The notes under the pieces: model-generated
Databases searched by the model: none
Seen by the model: only the letters and a program-made list of their open reading frames with translations
What the model was told of the DNA's origin: nothing
Shown: positions 48,301-59,167 of the stretch, piece by piece
Layout: each line of letters opens with the position of its first letter
Position numbering within the stretch: the first letter of the stretch is position 1
Assembly (NCBI RefSeq): GCF_029227915.1
Contig: NC_079877.1
Span: 13,455,351-13,515,350, forward strand
Length of the DNA stretch: 60,000 nucleotides
Origin: Hydractinia symbiolongicarpus
Taxonomy: Eukaryota > Cnidaria > Hydrozoa > Anthoathecata > Hydractiniidae
Direction of reading: 5' to 3'
Translations under genes and position numbers: made by a program

Positions 48301-51300
48301 AAAAGTTTAAGAACTAGAAGAGAAAGGGCTATGGGTGAACACAGCAAAGTCTAAAGTCATTATTAGTAGCATTGCAGCTAAGTGTGACCTTGGAGTTGAA
48401 AAGTGGTCTTGTGGAGTTTGCAGGAAAGGGGTTGGTAGTAACTCAATTTTTTGTCAGACTTGCAAGCATTGGGTACATAAGAAGTGCAGTAGTATTGGTT
48501 GAAGGTTAAGAGCTGACATTTAGTTTGTATGCAAGCGTTGCAAAGGTGAGATTATAGAGAATGAAGTATTTCCAGCTTTAATGATGTACAACAGTGGCTC
48601 GTTAGAGATAGTTGAGAACTTATGTTACTCAGGTGATATGTTGGGCAGTGAAGGGCGTGCTGGAAGAAGAGTTACTTGCAGGATAGCAGGATAGGTTCTG
48701 CTTGGAAAAGTTTAGAGAGTTACTTCCTTTGTTGACTAGCAGAGTTTTGTCAATTGGGTAAAAAGTAGGTTTGTACGAGGCCTATGTAAGAAGTGTTGTT
48801 GTATGGTAGTGAGACATGGGCAGTGAAGCAGGAAGATCTTGACCATTTAGAAAGGAAAGATATGAGAATGGTTAGGTGGATGTGTAACGCCATTCTAAGA
48901 AACAGAATGAGTTCAGATGAGCTATAAAGCAGGCTAAGTATCCGTAGAATTAAAGATGTTATCCAGATAAGAAGATTGAATTGGCTGGGGTACTTGGAAA
49001 GAATGGAGGAAGATAATTAGGTAAGAAAGTGTAGAGACTTGATAGTTCCTGGGACAAAGCCCAGAGGCAGACCGAGAAAGACTTGGCAGGAGGTTATAAG
49101 GACAGACTTGATACAGAGGAAGTTGAGTTTAGATCTAACGCGGTCTAGATCAGATTGGAAGAGGGCCATTAATATACCCCGTCCAACCTAGCATGAAAAA
49201 CGGACGTTAAGCCGAGAGTAATGATAATGAGGTGTATGTAAAAATTGGCACCAATACAAATATTTCTATCAACTTCATTTTTTGTTAGACTTAGATCACC
49301 CTAGATGTTTATTACGATGACCCCTGTGGCTCACTTCTCTTCTTAACAAAAACGTTTCTCTTCTTTTCTCTGTAATCTAGTCTTCTGTTCAAAACTTATT
49401 ACGAAAAGTGCAAAAATATACAGATCATGGGTGTAAAATTGTGGACCAGACTTTCAAATTTAGTTGAGAAGAGAACAGAGGGGCAAAAAGATATAAGAAA
49501 CTTTCGCAAAATATTCACGCTATAAAAGAATGATGAAAAAACTTTCACATATAAATGACTAGATGATTGTTTAACGGAAACACACTTTAGCTTCAGGTAG
49601 GGATGATATAGATACTAAATTCATTAAAGGCTCGCTTAAAACACGGATTTCGAACATGATTAAAATTTTAAAAATATTACCCTTATTTGTTCAGTCTTTG
49701 TCATTGAATAATGTAAATATTATCATGTCATGAACAAGCGAGTTTACTACAAGCTACGTTTTAACAGCTACAGCTGTCATCGATGGGCAATGATCTTAAT
49801 TATCTTTGGATATTTATTATTTGATGAGATAATTAGAGGAACGAAATTAACCAATCAGATCACAGCAACTTTTGTAACAGACTCAGATGGAAGCAATAGA
49901 TTGATTAAAATCTTTTCTTTCTCTAAAAGTTCCCCTTATGTTACATTTCTATTTCTAAAAGTTTGCTTTTTGTTACGTTTGTCCCAAACCTCTTTTTCCT
50001 AAATGTTCGCTTTCCAAGGTGCAGGTAACCATATTTCTGGAAGTTGATAGGAAATACTATTGATATGAGTATTTCTGTCTATACTATTTACGTTTTCTTT
50101 TACTTTTCTTGCTGTCCAACCAGATTCTCTGTCTATGATCTTTTTATTGTCCCAGTCAATAACATAATCATTCTTCTAGCTATAGTCCGCAATCTCATTT
50201 TTGTCTGTATCTGTGTTGCGTACGGTTCTTTTGTGCTCTTGCACATGTTGTTTAAACATTCGTTTTATTTCACCCTCATAAACAACATCACAATCCTTAC
50301 ACTGAATTTCGTAGACAATATTACATTGACTCTCTAGACATAATTTGTCTTTCGGATGCGACAGTATACTACGTAGCGTGTTTTTAGATTGAAACACTGG
50401 CTTTTTTTTATCATCTTTCAATACCTGGTGAAGCATGTTACTTGTCCCTGTTATATATAGCATACACACTGTAGCTACTGGTTCATTTTCCGCATCATCT
50501 CCGTCACTGCCACCTGGGAAAGTGACGGAAAATCAATGTGCTAACTATAACCAAACCATATAAATGTGCTAACCATAACCAAACCATATAAATAAATGTA
50601 AATTCTGTTTTGGGAGAAACTTTCTGTTTTTTAATGGATTTTATGATAAGAAAAATTATTTATAGTTTGTGGTAGTAAATAGATAGATACTTTTTAGAGA
50701 AATGGGTACTACCAGTAATCCTCGCACAATATAAGTGGGGCTTATCAGGGTACAATATTTTAATTTCTAAATGATCACTGCTTATTTATATTTGTTAGGC
50801 TAGAGTTCAGAATTGAGGTGCAACGAGGTAAAGATATGGCTACGCGAAGAGTAGACTGTGAGTATCTGTCACAGTTATTCACAAAAAACGACGTGGAGTT
50901 AACTTTACAAATTCTTAATAATAAGATCACATCTTGTATTGAATCCGATAAGGAGAGGCTAAAAGGTAAAGTAGTGCATTGATCTAAATACTTGTTGTTT
51001 AGGAAGTGTTGGGAAGTTAAGATGAATGAATGCCAATGCCAGTAGCAGAAATCCTTCACTAAACGTACTTTAGATTGCAACATCTTTTTATGAATACAAT
51101 TCATTAAAAGTGCTAAAACAAAATAGGTTGATCTGTATTTCTGCCCCTTGAATGAAAAACAAACAATTATATAGTAATACCACTACCACAGCTGTTAATT
51201 AAAAATCTAAAGAAGCCGTTATATCCAAAATGGAAAGTTGATGATTTGTATATTATTAGTGAAATCGTACTATTTCACAACTAGTATGAGTCCAATATTT

Positions 51301-54300
51301 TGAAGTAAGCACGGTTAAGTTTTGTACCAACGAATTGGGAAATAGCTGTATAATGATTATTGAGAACACTGAATTATACCGTGAGAAGTTACTTCTTGCA
51401 AAATACCATTAAAGTGATTATTTGCGAAAATATGTACCAAACTTTTTCTCTAAATCGTCTTCTGCAATAATTTCTTAATTTTACCACGCCCATCAGTTTA
51501 CTTTCAATTTGCTCTTTTAGATCAGGTATAAGCTAAAAGTTTTATTTACGTTACTAAAACAGAAAGTGGACTTTCTCACTTATATTTTCAAATGATATAA
51601 TTAACCTGTTAAAGGTATATTAGGGAAATGTAAATTAAAAAGATTAAACAATCCAAAAAACTTGCAAAAAGTCATTTTTTTAAAAAAAATATGATATTGT
51701 CAGGAAAAAAACCAAAAAAAAAACCATGTCAGGATTATATTTTTGATGTTTTATTTTAGTTAGTTACCATGCTAAATTGCGTAGTTAAAGCATTTTTTCT
51801 TTCCTGAATTGATAATAACACCCTCCCTCTGCCACCCCTAAAAAATGAGCCCTGAAATACCCTTCCTCTAAAATAAGGTTAAAGTATTTGTAATACAAAA
51901 ATGGTAATTTTACTTTAGAATTTGTGTTAAAAAATAAGACTGAAAATCTCACCAAATGTTGCAGACTGTGTGTAATTTTGGTGTTACCAGATGCTGATGG
52001 TAAATACACCATATGTTGTCCTCCAGTATACAGTGATTACATATGGAACGACAGTAAGTCTAATTATATATGGCAAAACATTTGTGATGACGTAGTATTT
52101 ACACTTGCTCTGCCCATTTTTATTCGCATATCTCTGATTTTAAGGTTGCGGGTTATAATTTAATTTTTCAATCTCAGATTTTGTGTGATGTTGACAAGGT
52201 AAGCGTCCAGAATAAAATTAAGTAAACATTATTAATAAATAGAAAGATGACAACTCTCTGAAAATTATGTCTGGAGGAGCTGCAGGAGCTTCTTTTCAGT
52301 TTACAATTGCAGGTCTATAAACAAAGTACTTAAAATACTGACATCAGTTTAGCGTCCCGTTAAATTTTTTGTGTTATCTGCAAAATTAGTACCCAGGGAG
52401 TAAACACATTTCCCAAACGATTTTTAAAATTATTTTTTCACCACTAAAACCCATGAGAGTAGTCTTCAAAAATGTTTTCATTTTTGATGAGACGCGGAAT
52501 AAAAGAATTCTGCCAACTCTAACAAACACCCCAGAGCGTATGTGGTTATTTACAAGTTGATCCTGTTTTTTCTAGATGCGTGGAAGAAAAACTCCACTAG
52601 CAGGATAACTCAGCAAACTGATACTCAAGGTAAATAAGAGACACTGTATATCATGTTAAAGCTCGTATAGCCTACACAACAATGGAGAAAGGGTAGAAGA
52701 GACGTGTTGTTTTAAAACAAAGCTATTGATTTTTGTATTATTCTAAATTACAAACAGAATTAGATACTTGTCCAAGTCTCTTTTTAATAAAGAATTGATT
52801 AATTTAAACTCTCTCTTAACACCGGGTGCGCTGTTTACCAGAAAGACCACCTAATAACTAACCACGATTGGTACTGGTCGAGGTTTATTCGTCTGCAAAG
52901 TTGTATTAAGCTTGTATTCCAGCAAATGCTGTACTTGTTTAAATCCCCTAACAACATTTTATGTTCGGCATTTCTTGCGTTTCTTTGTTTTAAAACGTGT
53001 TTACATGTAACAGTAGCTATCGTACAACAGACTCTTAACATTTTATGGTAATTGAAACCGATGTTTGTGTTACACATAGAGATTTTTATGGTCCAATGAC
53101 AAAAAAATACTTACTCAGAGGTGCCATAACAATTTTTGATTTGAGTCTTCACTTTTTTTGCTAAGGAACTTGTATCTAAATTGCAAGGGCTGATGGGAGG
53201 ATCCAGAAAGTAAAAGAGACTTAGTTTATATTTCTGTTGTAATATGCCAACTGTGATCACTGGAATTTTTTTTTTTTTTGAAATTATGCAAATATGGCTG
53301 TGTTCCTTCGAAAATGCTGAATATTGATGTCTCGTAAAATGACGATATCTTTTGAAATTCTGAAACTTCAACATAGAAATTTCACAAAAAAGTACGTGTA
53401 AAAACTGTTTGTGCTGAGTTGATGAGTGAATATTTCTTTTGATTTTTCACACACTTCAAAATGGCAATTTTTAACTTGTTATTAAGTCTCGTAAACAGTG
53501 CGCATCACGTGTTGGAGAGAGTTGAAGCTGAAAATAAAATAAAAATAAGCAGTATAAAACAATTCAAAAATCAACATTTACGGCTTTACGTTCATTTTTC
53601 ATGTTACCATATGCCTGGATGGGGTTGTCAGAAATATTTGCTAAAAGGAATATTTGCGATTCGAAAAAATGCTAAATTTTTACATTTGGCAGAATTAATT
53701 TTCGCTGTTGAGTGCAATGGATTTCGCAGAAATTCATTTTTTTGGCTGATCAAATTTGAATCGAAGAAGCAAAAGTAGCTATTGAATAATTTAATTTTAG
53801 TGTTCGAATTTCTGATTTTAAACATTTTAAAACGAATACCTTAAAGATATTATCCAGATAAAAAGATTGAATTGGCTGGGACACTTGGAAAGAATGGAGG
53901 GGGATAATTGGGTAAGAAAGTGTAGAGACTTGATAGTTCCAGGGGATAAGCCCAGAGGCAGACAGAGAAAAGATGATTTGGCAGGAGGTTATAAGGACAG
54001 ACTTGATACAGAGGAAGTTGAGATCAGATCTAGATCAGATTGGAAGAGGGTCATCAATATACCCCGTCCAACCCATGCTAGCATAGAAAACGGACGTTAA
54101 GCCGAGAATGATGATGATGACGACCTACTTTTACATGTTATACTTTTTCGACCTTCTTTACTGTATTCTCATTCAATCCTTTCTTCTCTTTAATTTAAAT
54201 GTTTATAATCAGCAAATGTTTCTAAATTTAGGATCTGCGCATACCACTTATTTTTACGGTTTGCAAAAAAAAAAAATCGAATTTTCGAATAAAAATGCAG

Positions 54301-56017
54301 AACAGAACACTTTTTCCAACACACTCAACATATCACCTAAGTAACATAACTGCCAACTATCTATAACGAGCCACTGTTGCACATCATTGAAGCTGGAAAT
54401 ACTTCATTGTCTATAATCTCACCTTTGCAAAACTTACATACGAACTAAATGTTCTTTTAACCTTCCTGCACTTCTTATGTACCCAATACTTACAAAATAC
54501 TCACCTAAGCCTAAAAAATGACTTACCACCAACCCCTTCTTAATGCTACTAATCATGCCTTGAGATTTTGCTGCATTCTCTCTCAACCCTTTCTCATCTA
54601 AGTGCTTTCTTCCAATTCTTAAAATTTTCAACTAATTCTTCCATTGCCTCCCCTATGAGAACCAAATTTTCTGCATACAACAAATCCCACTGACAACCTG
54701 TTCTGCACTCTATCGACAAACGAACAACGACTTTTTTCAATAACTTTTATTATTTGATCAACCAACTTGATCAAATCTTTATGCTATTTTTTATAAATAG
54801 ATCTATTTTTTGTCTTTAAAACGAAACGTATCTCGTATTTCTTATTCCTCCTGGATTTAACTTGGTGACAAAAACTCTCAAAACATTTTTTTATCAATTG
54901 TGAATTTTAAATTTATGTCATAATTCACTTTTCAGAATGTAAAAATATATGTACATAGATCCCCGCATTCAACTAAGAAACAGCCTTTATTAATGCTACT
55001 TTTCAGATTATTATGGAGAGGAACAACAATCTCAACGGGTAGCCGGGTTGTCGCCTGAAGCTGAAGAAACTTTGATGGTAGCATCAGTAGAAGAAACGTC
55101 AGACATGCAAGGTATGTTTTTTATCTAAATAGATTTTGTGAAGTTTTATTTGAAAAATCTTTTGTTTACCCTTATAAACATCAGTGCTATTTCGAGCAGT
55201 TTTAACACAGAGGAGTCATTTGACAGCCATTTTGAACAGACTACTGATTTCAATAAAAACGAAAAATATCATGAGAGAATCTTCCGACAGGCTGACGAAG
55301 CCCCCTGAAATACATGCTAGACATCTAAAGCATTTTTTTTTTAGCATTTTGGCTCTTTTATATTTTTCTTAATATTATAAAAAATCTTTGACCCCAAGTA
55401 TGTAGTGGGAACCCAGCCTTCAGGTGCAGGAGGTCGTGGGAGGCTTAAAATTGTAAGCCGATCCTTCCTACTTAGCTTTTAGCATGAGCCAAAGATTGAT
55501 GTTTTAGGTGGTGGTCTAGTTGTTCGGTTGCCGTGTGTAGTTGAACTGGAAGCTTTAATACATTAGGTTCCCCTTCGCCGGGACCTCTATTGATCATTAC
55601 CATTAAAAACTAAAGATGCTATCCTAAGTAAATAATCATATTAAATAATATCAATTTTTAAACTAGATCAAGATTTGAAGGGTATTCAGTATGTTTTGCC
55701 AAAGTTACAACAGGACGAGATGCATAACATTGCCACCCCTGTAAACCATAAAGACATACCTGTTCCCGAGCTTGCCAATGAAAATGTTACTCAAAAACTG
55801 GTAAATGACACCAATAACAATCAGCTACCGGATGAATTACTTATTGGTGCGTCAATAATGATATATGATTATTCAAATACGCTTTTTCATCTGACACATG
55901 ATCCCGTATCGCTGTACCCAACGCAAAAAGATTGTGAGTCGTGGGTAGCTGGATTGTCGCCTGAAGAAAAGGAGGCGGTGATTGCACATCCAATAGCAGT
56001 GATGTCACATATACCAG
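42321..56017 (+). CDS. Gene 2: second divergent Rel-homology-like protein, 3' end not seen
   Basis: Inferred exons: 42321-42353, 42796-42876, 45622-45764, 50799-50965, 51919-52053, 52576-52629, 55007-55111 and 55667-56017, with GT/AG borders and consistent phase (1069 nt, about 356 residues). Exons 2 and 6 have the same lengths as their gene 1 counterparts (81 and 54 nt). The Rel-like part reads PYVQLPKVQ, IKFRYDNSPRHGFLKDENQ, GMVFVCLADEFGKLHPHRLS (compare PHPHELVGK), FRIEVQRGKDMATRRVDCEY and LCVILVLPDADGKYT...YSDYIWND. As in gene 1 the recognition-loop cysteine is absent and no IPT/TIG domain follows. The tail differs from gene 1 and repeats VAGLSPE (exons 7 and 8). The last exon ends in phase 1 at a GTACAC donor, so more exons must exist, probably beyond the transposon at 56146-59891. 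Function as a DNA-binding regulator is inferred by family. Confidence 0.7.
43058..43161. repeat. Two abutting perfect palindromes
   Basis: 43058-43106 folds as a 23-bp perfect stem with a 3-base loop (arm starts gaccagaatgtttacttac). 43105-43161 folds as a 28-bp perfect stem around a single base (arm starts tcaacactaattataaatg). They share two bases. They lie in intron 2 of gene 2 and have no coding content. Confidence 0.95.
44108..44950 (-). pseudogene. PIF/Harbinger (HARBI1-like) transposase, broken
   Basis: Leftward frames give FVPSPSTDEWGHIAERFKHR, YPHALGAIDVKHVTIKKPDN (first catalytic Asp), GSFYLNYKKTHGPGYQCLW, ADVGLNGRTNDGGVW (second Asp), YPNMPFVFLGDDAF, SRTRRISENLFGIL (Glu) and ALHNMLC. 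They end DGEWREEN...FKDFFMAEGAVQWQW at 44111. This is the DDE region and C-terminus of a Harbinger transposase. Several frameshifts break it. It sits in intron 2 of gene 2. Confidence 0.8.
45985..47345. mobile_element. Non-autonomous element with ATCGTGG-rich ends around a satellite array
   Basis: Both flanks of the 53-bp array carry clustered ATCGTGG/CCACGAT motifs in both orientations (45990-46140 and 47200-47330), including atcgtggttcgtgt on the left and atcgtggttcgtgtg on the right. The clusters resemble subterminal transposase-binding repeats of DNA transposons, but exact termini and a target duplication could not be fixed. Confidence 0.35.
46260..46990. repeat. Satellite array, about 14 units of roughly 53 bp
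   Basis: Each unit holds gcgatctaaaaaaacatttc, tatcgccgcttttcgtttat and aaacttttaaaat; a few units are shortened. Variants change ATCT to ACTT and TTTTCG to TATTTG. The same unit occurs three times at 37560-37720 and in reverse at 35635-35760. The 89-codon frame over it is a by-product of the repetition. Confidence 0.9.
47620..49232 (+). pseudogene. RTE-like LINE, 5'-truncated and broken
   Basis: Broken frames give NYFKGKGDALERGNYKGLKL, FGFVPGHDTTDAIFLLRQLQ, FVDLEKAFDRVPRKVIWWAM, HQGSVLSPLLFILVLEAL and the catalytic YADDLVL (near 48255). A Cys/His cluster follows (CGVCRKGVG...FCQTCKHWVHKKC...CKRCKG, 48415-48545), then an RTE-type tail (LYGSETWAVKQEDLDHLERK, NWLGYLERMEED, KPRGRPRKTWQEV, SDWKRAINIPRPT). 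It ends with a short ATGATAATGA run. It lies in intron 3 of gene 2. Confidence 0.8.
49315..49485. repeat. Short repeat related to the 38772-39475 MITE
   Basis: Starts cccctgtggctcacttctct and ends near gttgagaagagaacagaggg, inversely related to its start. It shares the GGCTCACTTCTCTTCTT end with the larger MITE. Confidence 0.5.
49995..50469 (-). pseudogene. Penelope-like element fragment: GIY-YIG endonuclease region only
   Basis: The frame from 50469 reads TSNMLHQVLKDDKKKPVFQS, SKNTLRSILSHPKDKLCLES, then NIVYEIQCKDCDVVYEGEIK and QHVQEHKRTVRN, the GIY-YIG nuclease with its CxxC insert. YIG is changed to YEG. After a stop, another frame continues DRESGWTARKVKENVNSIDR and ISYQLPEIWLPAP to about 50000, matching the tail left in the element at 5990-7627. 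The reverse transcriptase part is missing. It lies in intron 3 of gene 2. Confidence 0.8.
53838..54115 (+). pseudogene. RTE-like LINE 3' fragment
   Basis: Nearly identical at the DNA level to 48955-49225: IIQIKRLNWLGHLERMEGDN, WVRKCRDLIVPGDKPRGRQR, SRSDWKRVINIPRPTHAS. It ends in an ATGATGATGATGACG run. Only the 3' end was inserted (5' truncation). It lies in intron 6 of gene 2. Confidence 0.85.
54330..54790 (-). pseudogene. RTE-like LINE fragment, inverted relative to its neighbour
   Basis: In reverse it matches about 48220-48610 of the RTE copy (gttctcataggggaggcaat, ggaagaattagttgaaaatt, then the WVHKKC region). Placed head to tail-inverted next to 53838-54115, it may be the other half of one twin-primed insertion. 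Confidence 0.7.
55380..55620. other. GC-richer block in gene 2 intron 7, unknown
   Basis: A segment with gggaacccagccttcaggtg, aggaggtcgtgggaggctt and cccttcgccgggacctctat stands out from the AT-rich surroundings. It has no long open frame and no tRNA-like box I can defend. It may be a dispersed repeat or a non-coding RNA. Confidence 0.3.
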
Positions 56018-56269
56018 GTACACTTTTTACCTATATTTGTATTTTATTGTTCTTATTTTTATTTCTGTTTAACCTACATTATATTTTATGGAAGGCTTTT
56101 GCTTGTATTTCGATATTCCACTCAGCCTAAATGAGGTATAAGGGAAATAGCGGGTAATATCTAATTTTTTCGGGTCCTCAAAATACACGCTAAAAAGTTG
56201 TCATTGTCACGTGACCTTGGACAACATAATTTGTTACATTCTTCGTGTGATACAAGTCAAATTTAAGTT

Positions 56270-56824
56270 ATGGAAGTGGAAGAATTTAATAAATCAAATG
56301 TACCCAAGTTGCAATATTATTTAAAAGAGCGCGGAGTAGTATTTTCGAATTACAAAAAGAAAGAACTTGTTGATTTATGTTTAAAAGCTCATCAAACTAA
56401 TATCTCAAAAGACCAAGATTTTATAAACGGTGACTTGAAATCTCAAATAGCTAAAAAGCTTATTGTCGATGATGATAAAGTTCTAAGGTATCCGTTTGAA
56501 ACTCAAGGAAGAACGACCGACCATCTTTTCCAGATATTGACCGAATTTCTTTCCTTGGTGCAAGCCCTGTTGGTTATTGTAAATGTAACCTGTGGGGAGT
56601 TTCTTATGGAGATAAAATGTCCATACAGTTTTCGTAATTTTCACCCTAAACAAGCAGCGAAAGACAGGAATTGTTACCAAGATGAAAGAAAACATTGGCA
56701 GTTAAAAGAAAGCTCCTCATATTATTTTCAAATTCAAGGGCAGTTAGCTATTTGCAAGATTGAATTATGTGTTTTAGTTATTTATACAAGGAAAGGGATT
56801 TTTCCTTTTAATGAAAGTTTTTGA
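56270..56824 (+). pseudogene. SAP domain plus YqaJ-like exonuclease, frameshifted
   Basis: ATG 56270 opens a SAP-like helix-extended-helix (VPKLQYYLKERG...YKKKELVDLCLKA, residues 10-43), a DNA-binding module. The YqaJ nuclease block follows: MEIKCPYSFRNFHPKQAAKD with the catalytic E-x-K, and YYFQIQGQLAICKIELCVLV. Between about 56530 and 56605 the expected ISFLGASPVGYCKCN lies in another frame, so two compensating shifts damage the middle. YqaJ enzymes are lambda-exonuclease-like and degrade one DNA strand. The frame stops at 56822-56824. Confidence 0.75.
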
Positions 56825-57189
56825 CAAAATTGCAAGAAAAAGATTGTTGATTTTTTATAAACCATATGAGCCAAATTTGATCAAAGATAATCATTAATTA
56901 ACTGCCACACATATCAAGTAGAAAGTAATAACAAATAACATTTATAAAAAAGAAATATTTACACTTAATTCCACTTTTTCTAAATTAAATCCAACTGCAC
57001 CTTTACCAACATTGAAAATGTATGCATATTAGCACTATATAATACACTTTTTTATATGAACAAAGCTCAAGGCCTTTTATTAGCAAAAAGAAAAATCCAG
57101 GATTTAGATTTGGGAAAGTTAAAAAAATCTCGACACTTTGAGTCCAATTTTGGTTGTTTTTATAAAAAGATGTGTACGCTCTTTCTTAT

Positions 57190-57661
57190 TCATTATTAAC
57201 TAAAGGTTTGCTTAAATTACCAAGAACAGTACATAGTAATAAGATCTGATCTATTGAATTTTTTCATTGTAATGGAATAACGCCTTGCAATAAAGTTTTT
57301 TATTCTCTTCATTGTACGTTCGACATGAATCCTAACACTGACAATCTTTAGTTCATAATCTGTGTACGTTTTTAAATCATCAAAAGATAAATCTGTTTGA
57401 GTACAAGCATCAGTAAATATAGGTGTGCTATAGATACATCCATATCTTCTCCTACTTCATCTTCATTTTGTGGTGGTGAATACTGATTAAGGTGGTGATG
57501 ATAATTGAAATAAAGATATCATTTTCTTGCTTTTTCGTTATTTTTTTTCTTTTTGGGAGTAGAGCGAAGTGTTGGTTTGAAAGTTTTAAACTAGTGGTGG
57601 ATCCAAGCTTAATTGCAGGTATAGGATCAGGATATTTTTCTGTTGGTCCATTTCCACCCAC
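57190..57661 (-). pseudogene. DDE_4-type transposase C-terminal remnant
   Basis: About 57410-57250 reads leftward TQTDLSFDDLKTYTDYELKI then VSVRIHVERTMKRIKNF. The IASVRIHVERAIGRIKNF signature precedes the end of PIF/Harbinger/ISL2EU transposases and holds the catalytic Glu. A frame upstream (57661-57452, MGGNGPTEKYPDPIPAIKLG) may be an earlier part. Further upstream the coding is lost or interrupted by the 58103-58955 repeat; 59153-58960 (MAYVKMIQKYGWSFLHPISK) might be its start, but this is uncertain. Confidence 0.55.
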
Positions 57662-58102
57662 AAAATGTTAAAAAAGAAATTTAAAATATACAGTTAATAG
57701 CTTTATACATTTCTCTTTGATTCCTCTGTAAAATTTAATGTACCCCAAAAAAACAAGAAATATCTGGATACCGAATAAAAAAACAGCAAAATAGTGAGCG
57801 CAATTAACCGTAAAGTTTATTGTTCTTTTCGTCAAAACGTTTTGTTGTTAATATCATTCAAGCGGGAATAAATAAAACAATATGTTTTTTATGTAACACT
57901 AGACAATAGACACGTGCTGAGGGGAATAATAAATATTAATTACCCGTGACTTTTGTCAATGTTATGAGAACAGTGAAATAAATTAACCATGACTTTTTTA
58001 AAACAAAAATTTTCAATTTGAAAAAGCACACAAAACACAGAATAAAAAGAACAGTTTAGCAACATGTTAACGCGGCTGTTTCTTTAGAAAAAACAACACA
58101 TC

Positions 58103-58955
58103 CACTTTGCCTGTCACAGACACACGGAACTGGCGTATTATTATATAGACTAGTCGATAAGGCCCGTGGAAAAATCCACTTAGGCAGAAGGACAATGGAA
58201 AAATAGGTTTTGTTTTAGATTTTTTGCTGACGTCAGCAGTGCAATTACAAATATTTTTGACGAAATTTAGTTTATTCGTTGCTTGTACTGTGCAGAGGTT
58301 TAAACACTGACCAAGAAAATGATATGATCATGTCTTTTTGATAAGCGGTTAATGAGATATAAGGGTTTTAAAAGTTTGCTGACGTCAGCGATGGCCAATC
58401 AAACCCCACAAATTTTTTTTAGAAATTTGTATACCTGCTGCCTTCATTGTATAGGTCTTGAAACGCTGATCAAGAAAATGTATAGGATTATGTATTTTTG
58501 AAAAACGGTTGCAGAGATATTAGGGTTTGAAGGTTTTTTGATGACGTCATCAACCCGTCCATTCCGAAACGGATTCGGGACCCAGGTTTGGAAAACTTGC
58601 CTAAATTGGTCCTAGGTAGTCCCTAGTTACCCACGCAGGAGATGACGTCAGTTATTTCCACCCGTTTCCAAGTTATTTAGCCTTTAATTTAAAAGTGCAA
58701 TGCAATGGCTTCACTAATCTTAATATACTTTCGTTTGACGTCAAAGTTTGGTAATTTATAAAACAAATTTATAGGTGATGTTTATAGACTTCATCAAAGA
58801 AATTTTATCCACTTTGCAAAAGTGACAGACAGGCAGAACTGGCGTATTATTATAGAGACTAGTGGATAAGGCCCGTGGAAAAATCCACTTAGGCAAAATA
58901 ACAGAGAAAAACAACCGTCATTTAAATTTTGCTGACGTCAGCAATGGCCCGTCAA
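58103..58955 (+). repeat. CRE-palindrome repeat, full copy plus start of a second in tandem
   Basis: actggcgtattattat and gcccgtggaaaaatccactt recur 707 bp apart (58131 and 58838), so the unit is about 707 bp and the second copy is cut at about 58955. It contains several GACGTCA palindromes (around 58228, 58381, 58541, 58644 and 58933). It is the reverse-orientation relative of 1915-2680 and is inserted in the YqaJ-bearing transposon. Confidence 0.8.
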
Positions 58956-59167
58956 GAGATTAGAATTATAAAACAAAAAAATACCTTTGAGAAAATATAT
59001 TTGTCTTGGGTTATCTTTCTTACGTTGAATCTTTCGATGGGCGTACCACATGCTTTTATTCATCGATTGCATTTTTCTAACTGAGAGATTAGTTTTGGAA
59101 ATGGGATGAAGAAAACTCCAGCCATATTTTTGAATCATTTTTACATAAGCCATAGTAGAAATGTTTT

